Shown here: in pieces, positions 20,094 to 28,859 of the stretch
Numbering within the stretch: position 1 is the stretch's first letter
Layout: each line of letters starts with the position of its first letter
DNA from: Chrysochromulina tobinii
Taxonomy: Eukaryota > Haptophyta > Prymnesiales > Chrysochromulinaceae
DNA length: 29,518 nt
Assembly (NCBI GenBank): GCA_001275005.1
Contig: JWZX01002474.1
Span: 1 to 29,518, forward strand
Direction of reading: 5' to 3'
Program-made: the position numbers and the translations under genes
The notes under the pieces: generated by a model
The model's input: only the letters and a program-made list of their open reading frames with translations
Told to the model about the DNA's origin: nothing
Databases searched by the model: none

Positions 20094-20732
20094 ATGCGTG
20101 CCGCCTTTTTCTTCGCGACGATACTCGTGCGAGGGGCGGGCTGCTGGGCACCCGTGAGGCTGCTGCCCACGGCCACGCCCTTTGGTGTAGTCCGCCGCGC
20201 GCACGCGGTCGCGCTACTCGACGGCGGTACCGACGTCAGCACCATCGACCCCGACTCGCTGCTCAGCAAGGTGGCTGCCTTCCAGCAGAGCCACACCTTC
20301 CTGCAGGGGCTGCTGCTCGCGCTGATCGCGCGCTACGTCATCAACGAGGTGCGCCGCGCCATCGAGAAGCCCGTCCTCGACAAGGTCGGCCAGACGGTCT
20401 CCCGGGAGCTCAAGCCGGACGTGGAGGCGATCAGCACGTCTGCATGGGCCAAGCTTGCGCTGTGCATCGCGCTCGACGTAGCCGGCGACGCGAGCGAGGC
20501 GCTCCCCGTCCTCGGCGAGCTGACCGACCTCGGCTTTGCGCCGCTCGAGGCGGGCTTGCTCAAGCTGCTCTTCCAGTCGAACTTCATCAGTGGCTTCGGG
20601 TTCCTCGAGGAGATCCTGCCCTTCACAGACGTGATCCCGACATTCACGCTCTCGTGGTGCCTCGCGAACCTGTGGCCGACCACGCCACTCGCGCAGCGCC
20701 TGCTCCCCGGAGTAAAGGCACCCAAGGCGTGA
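20094..20732 (+). CDS. Conserved plastid membrane protein, function unknown
   Basis: 212 residues from an ATG at 20094. It was chosen because it opens with MRAAFFFATILVRGAGCWAP, a signal-peptide-like leader followed by a basic, hydroxylated stretch, the bipartite leader of secondary plastids. The frame stays open upstream to 19854, but that part is low in information. A helix with a hydrophobic run (LQGLLLALIARYVINEV, about 70-86) follows. The conserved C-terminal part is ALDVAGDASEALPVLGELTD at about 126-145 and FLEEILPFTDVIPTFTLSW at 170-188. This matches the pattern of a plastid membrane protein family of plants and algae with a FxEE-ILPFTDIIPTATL signature; no biochemical role is known to me. 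It is convergent with the AAA ATPase downstream. Confidence 0.7.
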   Translation: MRAAFFFATILVRGAGCWAPVRLLPTATPFGVVRRAHAVALLDGGTDVSTIDPDSLLSKVAAFQQSHTFLQGLLLALIARYVINEVRRAIEKPVLDKVGQTVSRELKPDVEAISTSAWAKLALCIALDVAGDASEALPVLGELTDLGFAPLEAGLLKLLFQSNFISGFGFLEEILPFTDVIPTFTLSWCLANLWPTTPLAQRLLPGVKAPKA

Positions 20733-21013
20733 GGCGTGACCGAACGCTGCCATCATGCCCCGAGCGAGAGGAAGTTGCACGCGCCGTCCCGCTCTGGCGG
20801 TTGTGACCGTCCTCAACAGGCACCGTTGAAAACACGTAGCCCGCAACGCTGCTCTGGTCTAGGATGCGTATTAGGAAGCCTAGTCAAAGGAGGTGTATGT
20901 TATTTTAGGGAGCAAACAACAATCATGTTCAGGGCAAAATGCACCAGTGCTTGAAATATGAGCCGACGTACACACGCGGAGTCGCGGACAAGTCAGGCCA
21001 GAAGGCAGTTTTT

Positions 21014-24000
21014 TCATGTGGCGCCAGAGGCCGGGGCGGGCGCCGCCGCGCCGCCGGAGAGGCCGCCAGAGGGGGCGGACGGCGGCGTCGCAGAGTGCGG
21101 CGTCGGCGCGCCGCCGAAGAGGCCGCCGCCAGCAGCAGCCGGAGCGCCTCCGAAGAGACCGCCACTGCCTCTGGCGCCACTCGGCACGCCTTCGGCCGCT
21201 CCGTGACCGTCAGCTCCGTCCGCGTGCTTGCCGCCCGCAGCGGGTGCGGCGGCTCCCATGTCGTTCGCCTCGGCCTTGGCGCGCGCCCCCGTGTTGGCGC
21301 CGGTCTTGGCTCGCGCGTTGCGCAGCCTCTCGGCGGCGCGTAGGTAATTAGCCTCCTCGTGGGGCGAGACGGAGGGGAAGACGTGACTGAAGGCCGCCTC
21401 GAAGTGGGCGCTCGTCACCACCGGCCGTGTGTCGCCCGTGCATGCCTTGAGCGCACCAACGGCTGCCTCGCGCGCGAGGGCGCTCAAGTCGGCGCCCGAG
21501 AACCCCTCACAGCGGCGGTCGCGCGCGATCGAGCCGAGCGAGACGCTCGCGTCGAGGGGCATCTTGCGCGAGGCGGTGCGTAGGATGTCCTCGCGGGCGG
21601 CGGGGGTGGGCAGCGGCACGTACAGCAGCTTATCAAGCCGCCCCGGGCGCAGCATCGCGGGATCGATCATGTCGGGTCGATTCGTCGCCGCGACGACGAA
21701 GAGCTGCTTGTTGCCATCGAGCCCGTCCATCTCGGTGAGCATCTGGTTGACGACGCGCTCCGACGCCTGGTTGGACGAGTCGCCGCCGCGCCGGGGCACG
21801 AGCGCGTCGAGCTCATCGAAGAAGACTACGCACGGGGAGGAGGCCCGCCCGCGGGCAAAGAGTTGGCGCACTGCGCGCTCCGACTCGCCCACGTACTTGT
21901 TGAGGAGCTCGGGGCCCTTGACGGAGATGAAGGAGGCGCCTGACTCGTTGGCGATCGCCTTGGCGAGCAGCGTCTTACCGCATCCGGGCGGGCCGTGCAG
22001 CAGCACGCCGCAGCTCGGCTTGAGCCCGAGGGCCTCGAAGCGCTCGGGATGGTTGATGGGCTCGATGATGGCGTGGTGGAGCTCGTGGCGGAGCTCCTGC
22101 AGAGCGCCCACCTCGTCCCAGGTGACGTCGGGGATCGTGGCGAACCCCTCGCGCCGTGCTGACGGCTGCACCTTGAGCAGCCCCTGCTCAAAGTCGCACA
22201 TTCGGATCGCGAGTTTCGTCAATGCATCGGCGCTCAGGGGCCGCGAGCGGTGCGAGCGTTGATCGACCGGTAGCCCTCGACGTACCACAACCAAGGCCGA
22301 CGACGACGACGACGACGCACCTGCGCCAGCATCCGCCTCGGCGCCGCCGAAGGGCAGCGGGACGTGAGCGGCGGCGGCGGCCTCTTCGGACGAGAGTGCT
22401 GCAGGGGCGGCTGCTCGCGTCGCCCTCATCCTCGTCAAGGTGGCGTCGTCCTCATCCTCCTCGTCGTCCTCATCCTCCTCGCCGGCCGGTGCGTGCTCCG
22501 CGGCCGCCGCTGCCTCGTCCTCCTCGGCCATCGGCTCGTCGTCGTCGTTGTCGGCAGCCGCTGCGGCAGCTGCCAGGTCCGTCGTCGCCGTCGCCATCGC
22601 ACCCCTCGTCGCCCCCGCCCCCACCGCCCCCGGCGCCGACCCCGACGGCACCCCGGCCGCCGCCGCAACAACCGGCGCCTGCCCGGAGAGCCCGAGCCCG
22701 TCGGACGGCTCGGGATTCGTCAGGGACGGCTCGGGATTCGTCAGCCCGTCGGACGGCTCGGGATTCGTCAGCCCGCTGACCCCGAAGAGGTCTCCGAAGA
22801 TGCGGTTGACGGCGACGACAGCCGCCTCCTTGCACAGCGCGGCGAGGTCCGCACCGACGAAGCCGTTACACCGCTTGGCGAGCGCGCCCAGATCGAGATC
22901 TCCCGCGAGGCGCATGCGCTCACAGAGCACGCGCAGGATGCGTTCGCGCGCCGCCGTGTCGGGGATGCCGAGCGCGATCTCGCGATCAAACCGGCCCGCC
23001 CGACGGAGGGCCGGGTCGATCGCATCCGGGCGGTTGGTCGCGCCCATGACGATGACCGTCTGGCCTCCGGTGGCGGCAAAAGAGAGCTCATCCATGCACG
23101 TGAGCAGCTGCGCGACGATCCGCCGCTCCATCTCGCGCTGCGCGGTCTCGCGCTTGGGCGCGATCGCATCGATCTCGTCGATGAAGATGAGCGCAGGCGC
23201 GAGCGTCGCCGCCTCCTGGAAGAGTTGACGAATCTTCGCCTCGGACTCGCCGCTCATGCCCGAGACGACCTCGGGCGCCGAGATACGCAGGAAGGCACAG
23301 CCGAGTTCCGCAGCGATCGAGCACGCGAGCAGCGTCTTGCCGCAGCCGGGCGGTCCGTGCAGCAGCAGCCCACGCGGCGGCTCCACTCCCAGATGCGCAT
23401 AGATCTCGGGGTGCGTCAGCGGGTATTCGACGAGCTCGCGCACCTGATGAGGGAGGCAATCGATAAGTCATCAGTGGGCATCAGTGGTCATCAATAAGTC
23501 ATAAATAAGTCATAAATAAGTCATCAGTGGTCATCAGTAGTCATCAATAAGTCATCAGTGGTCATCAGTGGTCATCAGCGGTCATCAGTGGTCATCAGAG
23601 GGAGCTCAAGCACCTCCTGTAAGACGTGCTCGAGGCCGCCGAGCGACGCGTAGCCGAGCGAGCCCGACGTCGAGCCACCGCCGGGGTTGCTCGCACCGCC
23701 GCCTTGTCTTTGAGCTTCTCGCGCGCCGCCTGGCCGGCGCTCTGCCTTCCGCTCGCGACGGCTCTGCTTGCGTGCACTGGCGCTAGGCTCGCCTGCCATC
23801 GGATCGGTCGCCGAGGGCGCGGGCGTCGGCGTCTGCTGCTGCTGCTGCTGCAATACGCCGGCGCCGGCGGCACCGCTGCTGCTGCCGCTCCCCTCGGCGG
23901 GCGGCTTGTCTGAGCTTGGAGGTGCTGGAGACTCAGCAGCGACGGCGGCGGCGGCGGCGGCGGCGGCGGTGACGGCTGGCGAGGCACGCAGACTTGCGTT

Positions 24001-24423
24001 GAGCAGATTGAAGCCCGCGCCGCCGCTTGGCATCGTCTCACGCCCGCCGGATGCGGCCGTCTTGGCCACCTTGCTGGCGCTGGCGAGGTGTGGCACCATG
24101 CCTGCTGCGGCCGATGCCGCCTCGAGTGACCGCTTCGAGCCACTGCCCGCAGTGCTGTTTGCAGCAGCAGTGTCCGGCGAGGCATCAATCGACCACTCGG
24201 GCGTGCCCGGCGTGCTCGCCTTTGGAGGAGCGCGCAGCTGGCCGATGACGCGCACCACCTGCTTGCGCAGGCCGTCGACGGGCTTGCGCGCGTAGTCAGA
24301 GCCGCGCTGGGCGCGCAGCCACGCGACGATGGCGTCGGCGTCGCGCTCGCTCACGAAGGCGTTGGGCTGCGTGCTTGCCCACTCCTGCACCCGATGCGGC
24401 AGGCGTGGATCGAGCTTGGACAT
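21014..24423 (-). CDS. NVL/Rix7-type AAA ATPase, two exons
   Basis: Exon 1 24423-23614, exon 2 23443-21014; donor GAG|GTGCTT, acceptor CATCAG, phase 0, 1079 residues. The first ATG is MSKLDPRLPHRVQEW. The N-terminal 270 residues have an RV-x-x-W start typical of the family, then Ser/Ala/Gln-rich disorder with a basic nuclear-type stretch (RKQSRRERKAERR). D1 follows the join (HVLQE|VRELVEYPLTHPEIY): Walker A GPPGCGKT near 300-307, Walker B FIDE near 357-360. A long acidic linker precedes D2: Walker A near 754-761, Walker B FFDE near 811-814, then LRPGRLDK. The linker has LTNPEPSDG repeats and the tail has two GGLFGGAP units. From family knowledge, NVL/Rix7 removes factors from pre-60S ribosomes in the nucleolus. 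A Cdc48 paralogue is less likely because no Cdc48 N domain is seen. Confidence 0.88.
22690..22775 (-). repeat. Short coding tandem repeat in the AAA ATPase linker
   Basis: Three near-identical units (GACGGCTCGGGATTCGTCAG on the plus strand) of 24-30 bp encode LTNPEPSDG, LTNPEPS and LTNPEPSDG between D1 and D2. Confidence 0.85.
23444..23613 (-). repeat. Intron made of a ~10-bp minisatellite (CTGATGACCA)
   Basis: The 170-nt intron of the AAA ATPase gene is almost entirely a degenerate decamer: on the sense strand CTGATGACCA, with variants TTATTGATGA and TTATTTATGA, about 13-15 copies. It is bounded by GTGCTT and CATCAG. Every CTGAT fits a branch-site consensus (CTRAY), so the intron offers many equivalent branch points. 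Confidence 0.85.
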
Positions 24424-24789
24424 CGAGCCTTGCTTTGGAGGACGGTGCTCGTGGCGTTCCGTCGCGAGGGTGACGGAGCGACGTGACGAAAGTTCATTCA
24501 CAACACCCCAAAGAACTCACCTTGTGTGTCGATTCAACTGACCCTTTCTCAATACGTGAAGGGCAACACCTCGCACACGTCACACTCGCGTCATTTAGTG
24601 ACGAAATTGTTTCTACCGTTGTAAACTTGGTCGCGTAGGTTGGTGATTGCAGGTTCATCAAACTACACAAAGGCAGCCTGGTGAGCGCGACAACCCAAGA
24701 TCGAAGATCCAGCCCAAATACGACCCCAAGACCCTGCGGGCTGAACGTTCCCCCGAAGCCCGATTGAGCCATCGGGTAGAATTTGCGCC
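24424..24789. other. Region between the recombinase and the AAA ATPase gene
   Basis: 366 bp with no supported gene. It should hold the promoter of the minus-strand ATPase and, if the recombinase belongs to a mobile element, that element's left end. Terminal repeats were not found by eye. Confidence 0.45.
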
Positions 24790-26496
24790 TCAATTGAGGA
24801 GCCGATGCAACCGGTTAAGCGCCCGTCCGATAGGCGACGCGATGGCCTCGGTTCCGACAAGCGCATCCCCAGGCTGCAGGTTAACCCCGGGCGTTGGCAT
24901 AGCCACTGGCGCGGGTTCCTCATGTTCCTCCTCGACATCCTCGTCCTCCTCGTCGTCCTCGACCTCGCCATCACTGCCCTCGGGGGGCGCCGTCGCCCAG
25001 CACGCGACCACTGGAACGACGGGCTCGGGCGCCTGGACCATCTTCGGGAAGATGTTGAACACATCCCCCAGGTTGAAGCGAGAGTAGCGAGACGCGTTGC
25101 CCGGCTTCCAGCCTCCGTGGGCCTCTGCCAACTCCGCGTTATCCGCCGACGCGCGGTTCCAGCCCTCGACGCGCACGCCATGGTAGCCAAAGTCCGTATC
25201 ATCCGGCGACACCCGGGCGAGCATAACCTTGAGGTCCTTCATTGCCGCGGAGTAGGTGTAGGGCCGAGTTCTGTCCTTCGCCATGAAGAAAGAGGAATCC
25301 GCGTCCCTTGGGCCCGTGTAAAAACGCATGAGAGCCGCGTACCATTTAAAGGGACTGAGCTCATGTCCGGGCGCATCCCCGATGTAGGAGAAGTCGTTAC
25401 CACCCTTGGCCGCCCCGCCTCGTGCCACTTCGAGTCGATGATCTCCACGTGCTTCCGGGCGTTCGATACGGCGATCCTGCTTGATAGCCTTGAAGCGGAT
25501 CGCGAGAACGTATGCACCGGCGACGAGCTGGATAGCGATGTCACGCACCATCCAATGCTTGTCGGGGTCCCACCGATCCTTGCCCGTGAAGGTCTTCGGG
25601 CAGGGGCACTCGGAGCGGGAAAAGGTGCCCAGCAAAATGATGAGGAAGAACGCAAATTGGACCTCCCAAAACTCGTCCATGTCCACCGTCGCGAGCATGG
25701 CCAGAATGAGGCGCATCGGGAGGGCCCGTCTAGGCTCGTGCGGAACGTGTGCACGTACGCGAACGCTCACCATAAAGTCGTGCCAGTGCATCACGCCGAA
25801 CACGGGGTCCGCCTGGTGCTCGAGTTTCATCTTCCACCGGAGGCCCCACACGTACGTCTGGATCGAGTCCGCCACCAACTTCTTGTTCTCGAGCATACGG
25901 AGCACAAAGGTGGCCAACTTGCCTGCCCGCTCCGGGTCGTCCGTCAGGATGATCTCGGGCCATCCGAACTCCACCGTGAGGGGCTTCCAATACTTCTCGA
26001 AGGCGATGACGACCTTGCCCATCGACTTGACCGCCAGCCGATTGCCCATGAGCTCGTCCATGAGAGGCAAGTACTCAGCCGGCAGGCCGTCGTAGAGGAT
26101 CGCCCGCGGGTACGGCACCGAGGCTTGTTGCGCCGAGTAGCCATCACGAGCAGGCATCGCCAAGCCGCAACCGAGCAGCGACGCAAGGACTGCGGTTTTG
26201 AGCCCCGAGCCTCGCCGTCCGCGGCGCACGGCCTTATGCCCCCCACGCGCCGCAATAAAGCCCGGGATTTTGGGGCCCGAAGGGGTTTTCTCCGGGATCT
26301 TTTCTGGGACGAACGCCAGGTTTCGGAGGTAAGCCCGCGCTAAAGGGCCGTAGGTGCACATGCGAAAGGGCTCAAAGCCGTCGTCGTGCTCCTGCTCCCG
26401 TATGGCGCGAGTGTTTGTTACATAACACTCCCAGAACTGACGCGCATCGATATTCGAAAGCGCCGACAGGAGACCGTCGGCACATTCTCGGAGCAT
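24790..26496 (-). CDS. Tyrosine recombinase, Crypton-like
   Basis: 568 residues from an ATG at 26496. The C-terminal half has the complete tyrosine recombinase set: box I Arg294 in TFSRSE, HGVR at 439-442 (His439, Arg442), AHGGW with His460 and Trp463, and nucleophile Tyr471 in ASRYSRF. The preceding FKWYAALMRFYTG and RPYTYSAAMKDLKVML are typical of the eukaryotic family. The N-terminal half contains a helical core-binding-like part (about 135-255). The C-terminal tail is very acidic (506-530). From family knowledge such enzymes cut and rejoin DNA through a 3'-phosphotyrosine and move Crypton-type elements. The intact frame suggests recent activity or domestication. No reverse transcriptase or other element gene is adjacent, which argues against DIRS-type elements. 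Confidence 0.75.
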   Translation of the reverse strand: MLRECADGLLSALSNIDARQFWECYVTNTRAIREQEHDDGFEPFRMCTYGPLARAYLRNLAFVPEKIPEKTPSGPKIPGFIAARGGHKAVRRGRRGSGLKTAVLASLLGCGLAMPARDGYSAQQASVPYPRAILYDGLPAEYLPLMDELMGNRLAVKSMGKVVIAFEKYWKPLTVEFGWPEIILTDDPERAGKLATFVLRMLENKKLVADSIQTYVWGLRWKMKLEHQADPVFGVMHWHDFMVSVRVRAHVPHEPRRALPMRLILAMLATVDMDEFWEVQFAFFLIILLGTFSRSECPCPKTFTGKDRWDPDKHWMVRDIAIQLVAGAYVLAIRFKAIKQDRRIERPEARGDHRLEVARGGAAKGGNDFSYIGDAPGHELSPFKWYAALMRFYTGPRDADSSFFMAKDRTRPYTYSAAMKDLKVMLARVSPDDTDFGYHGVRVEGWNRASADNAELAEAHGGWKPGNASRYSRFNLGDVFNIFPKMVQAPEPVVPVVACWATAPPEGSDGEVEDDEEDEDVEEEHEEPAPVAMPTPGVNLQPGDALVGTEAIASPIGRALNRLHRLLN

Positions 26497-26508
26497 GCCG
26501 CAGAGACC
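24790..26508 (-). mobile_element. Possible Crypton-like element, ends undefined
   Basis: A mobile element is inferred from the single recombinase gene. Crypton elements usually lack terminal inverted repeats, so the ends cannot be called from one copy. The 13 bases around the start codon (26496-26508, TGCCGCAGAGACC) are identical to the 5' part of the intron units at 11543 and elsewhere. Confidence 0.4.
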
Positions 26509-26892
26509 GGCAATACTTCACTCGCCGAATAGAGCAGCATCAGCCCGCGCGCGGGCGGCATACGAACCGCATACCCGGGTGCCTATGAGGCTTTCCCCCG
26601 GGCAGCCCCATCCCCCCAAACGGCGGAGACGCCCCATACCCAGGGCTCTCCGTATCCCCCCCGATCTGGTTCCATGATGGATACCGTCCCTGTGACCTGG
26701 CACCTTCACGTTGAGTTCACAGCTGCGTAACTTTGGGCGTCACGCAGCATTCTGATGATGTGGGAAAAAATGAGGTCTCTGAAGAACACCCCAGACTCAC
26801 CAAGCTCGCGTATGAAGGAAACCACTGGGGGTCCGATTTCCCGAGGAGATTTTCCGAGATCGCTCGATAGTGGCAAATCGAGCACCCGTCCC
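26497..26892. other. Divergent upstream region of recombinase and MATE genes
   Basis: No supported gene. The frame of the downstream MATE protein is open back to 26755, but that extension (46 residues) lacks hydrophobic or targeting character and is more likely 5' UTR. Confidence 0.5.
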
Positions 26893-28506
26893 ATGGCGGG
26901 CTCACTCCTCCTGCTCGTGCTCATCTGCCTGCAGAGTGAAGGCTGCGTCGCTTACTCCGGCGTTCGGCTGCTCATGCGCCCCGTCCATGCGCGCGCTGTC
27001 GCTCAGCCACAGCTTTGCATGCCAATGCCGCCGCCCGCGGAAGGCTCCCAGAAGATCAAGGACATCGATCGGCAGTTCCTCTTCATCGCTGCACCCGCGT
27101 TCCTTCAGTTCTCGGCCGAGCCGCTCGCACGGCTCGTGGACACGACCTACCTCGGCAGGCTGGGCAAGGACGCTCTCGGAGGAGCAGGCGTTGCGATCGC
27201 GGCGCAGTACAGCGTCTCCAAACTTTACAACGACCCGCTGCTCCGAACGACCATCTCGCTCGTCGCGGCCAAGGACGGCGAAGGCCCCACCGTGCGCGCC
27301 AACGCCGTTTCCACCGCGCTGCTGCTGGCCCTCGTCGTTGGCGTCGTGCAGGGAGCCTTTTTCTTCGTGTTTGCGCGCGGTGTGCTGCGTCTCAGCCTGG
27401 TGACGCCGGCGTCGGCCATGTATCCCTCCGCGCTCGCCTACCTGCGCATCTGCTCGCTCGGAGCGCCAGCGGCCACGCTCTGGCTCGCCACGAACGGCAT
27501 CTTCCGCGGCCTGGGCGACACGACGACGCCCCTCGCATGCGCCCTCGCCTTCACTGGACTGAACGCCATCTTCGACCCCCTCCTCATCTTCAACTGCGGC
27601 ATGGGCGCAGCGGGCGCAGCGGCGGGCACGGCGATGGCGCAGACGATCGCGCTCGTCCCGCTGCTCCTGGCGCTCCAGCGCAAGCTCAAGGTGGGCTATT
27701 CCGGGGCCGAGCGCCCCGCCGAGCGAGTCGGCGTGAGCGGTTGGCCGATCGTGGGTCTCTTCGTGCCCCCTGGCGGGCTGCCGGCGCTGCTCGCGGGGCT
27801 CCGGATGTACCTCTCGGCGGGCAGCCTCGTCTTCCTCCGCTCGATTGGAAAGATCTCGGCCTATTCGGTGTGCGCGCGCGAGGCGGCTCGGCTCGGCGCA
27901 GTCGCCTCCGGAGCACACAACCTCTGCTTCCAATTGGGCGTGGCGACGACGCAGATCGCCGAGTCGGTTGCCATCGCCACCCAGACACTACTCGCGCGTG
28001 AGCTTGGGCGCACCGACGTCACCGCGCCCGCGCGCACCGCCGTGGCACGCCAGATTGTATCTCGCGGGCTGCTCGTGGGTGGCGCCGTCGCGGGCACTCT
28101 CTCGCTACTCACCTTCCGCTACTCACGCGAGGTGGTCAACGGGCTGACGACGATCCCCGAGGTGCGCGCCGCCGCGTACGGCGTGATGCCGCTCGTGCTC
28201 GCGTGCCAAGCCCTCAAGGGGCTCGCGTATCCAGTGAGCGGCGCTCTGATGGGTGCACTTGACTGGCGCGCCTCGGCGGCGGCGATGTGGGCCGCGCAGC
28301 TGTCCGCGGTCTCGCTGGTGGCAATCTGGAGTCAGCGCGGCGCGCGCGCGCTCTCGCTCAACCAGCTGTGGAGCGCGCTTGCCGTGCTCTTCGTCGTGCA
28401 GATCCTCGCGGGCCTTGGGCGCATCGCGTCAGGAACGGGGCCATGGGTCGTGCTCCGCCGGCCGCGCCCGGTCACTACGGTCGTGCCCGACGCGAAGTCG
28501 GAGTAA
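26893..28506 (+). CDS. Plastid-type MATE efflux transporter (EDS5/DTX-like)
   Basis: 537 residues from the ATG at 26893. This start is preferred over 26755 because it opens with a signal peptide (MAGSLLLLVLICLQSEGCVA) followed by a basic transit-like stretch, fitting secondary plastid targeting. The mature part has about twelve hydrophobic helices and the MATE landmarks PAFLQFSAEPLARLVDTTYL, LRICSLGAPAATLWLATNGI and FRGLGDTTTPL. A second half-repeat covers about 27780-28440. From family knowledge, MATE proteins export organic compounds using H+ or Na+ gradients; the closest plant relatives (EDS5 group) lie in the chloroplast envelope. The substrate cannot be told. The frame is intact and the gene appears intronless. 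Confidence 0.85.
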   Translation: MAGSLLLLVLICLQSEGCVAYSGVRLLMRPVHARAVAQPQLCMPMPPPAEGSQKIKDIDRQFLFIAAPAFLQFSAEPLARLVDTTYLGRLGKDALGGAGVAIAAQYSVSKLYNDPLLRTTISLVAAKDGEGPTVRANAVSTALLLALVVGVVQGAFFFVFARGVLRLSLVTPASAMYPSALAYLRICSLGAPAATLWLATNGIFRGLGDTTTPLACALAFTGLNAIFDPLLIFNCGMGAAGAAAGTAMAQTIALVPLLLALQRKLKVGYSGAERPAERVGVSGWPIVGLFVPPGGLPALLAGLRMYLSAGSLVFLRSIGKISAYSVCAREAARLGAVASGAHNLCFQLGVATTQIAESVAIATQTLLARELGRTDVTAPARTAVARQIVSRGLLVGGAVAGTLSLLTFRYSREVVNGLTTIPEVRAAAYGVMPLVLACQALKGLAYPVSGALMGALDWRASAAAMWAAQLSAVSLVAIWSQRGARALSLNQLWSALAVLFVVQILAGLGRIASGTGPWVVLRRPRPVTTVVPDAKSE

Positions 28507-28859
28507 GGAACATCTTCATGTGAAAGATATCGCGGTGTTCCCGTACTACCGTTCCGCGTTCGGTTTAGTGTTTGCTGTTTCGACTTTGGGTCGTTACCGT
28601 TTAGTGCCTAGAGGACAACGACATAAAATTACGAATAATAAATTCATCATAAACAAATTACATCTTGTGGATCTTGCGCGATCGTCATCGACACGTGTCC
28701 CGGGTCTCCTCTCCGAGCTCGAAAAGCGCCGTTAGCGCCCACACCCTTCTCCAGCACCACCCGACCCATGATCGCACCGACATCGTCAAAGGCCCGGTCA
28801 GGACACAGAAGCGGGCGCGCCCACATCCTGTGCTCCAGGCTGCAGCGCCTCGCGCGTGC
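28507..28859. other. Convergent intergenic region
   Basis: 353 bp between the converging MATE and kinesin-13-like genes. It contains an AT-rich patch (28610-28660, with AATAATAAATT) that probably serves 3'-end formation. No gene seen. Confidence 0.5.

Noticed and set aside
23444-23613. C/D box snoRNA genes in the AAA ATPase intron (repeated UGAUGA)
   Set aside because: UGAUGA recurs every 10 bases as part of a minisatellite, with no paired D box at snoRNA spacing and no terminal stem.
26706-26924. Small minus-strand gene upstream of the MATE gene
   Set aside because: It overlaps the MATE leader on the opposite strand and shows no domain or neighbouring splice structure.
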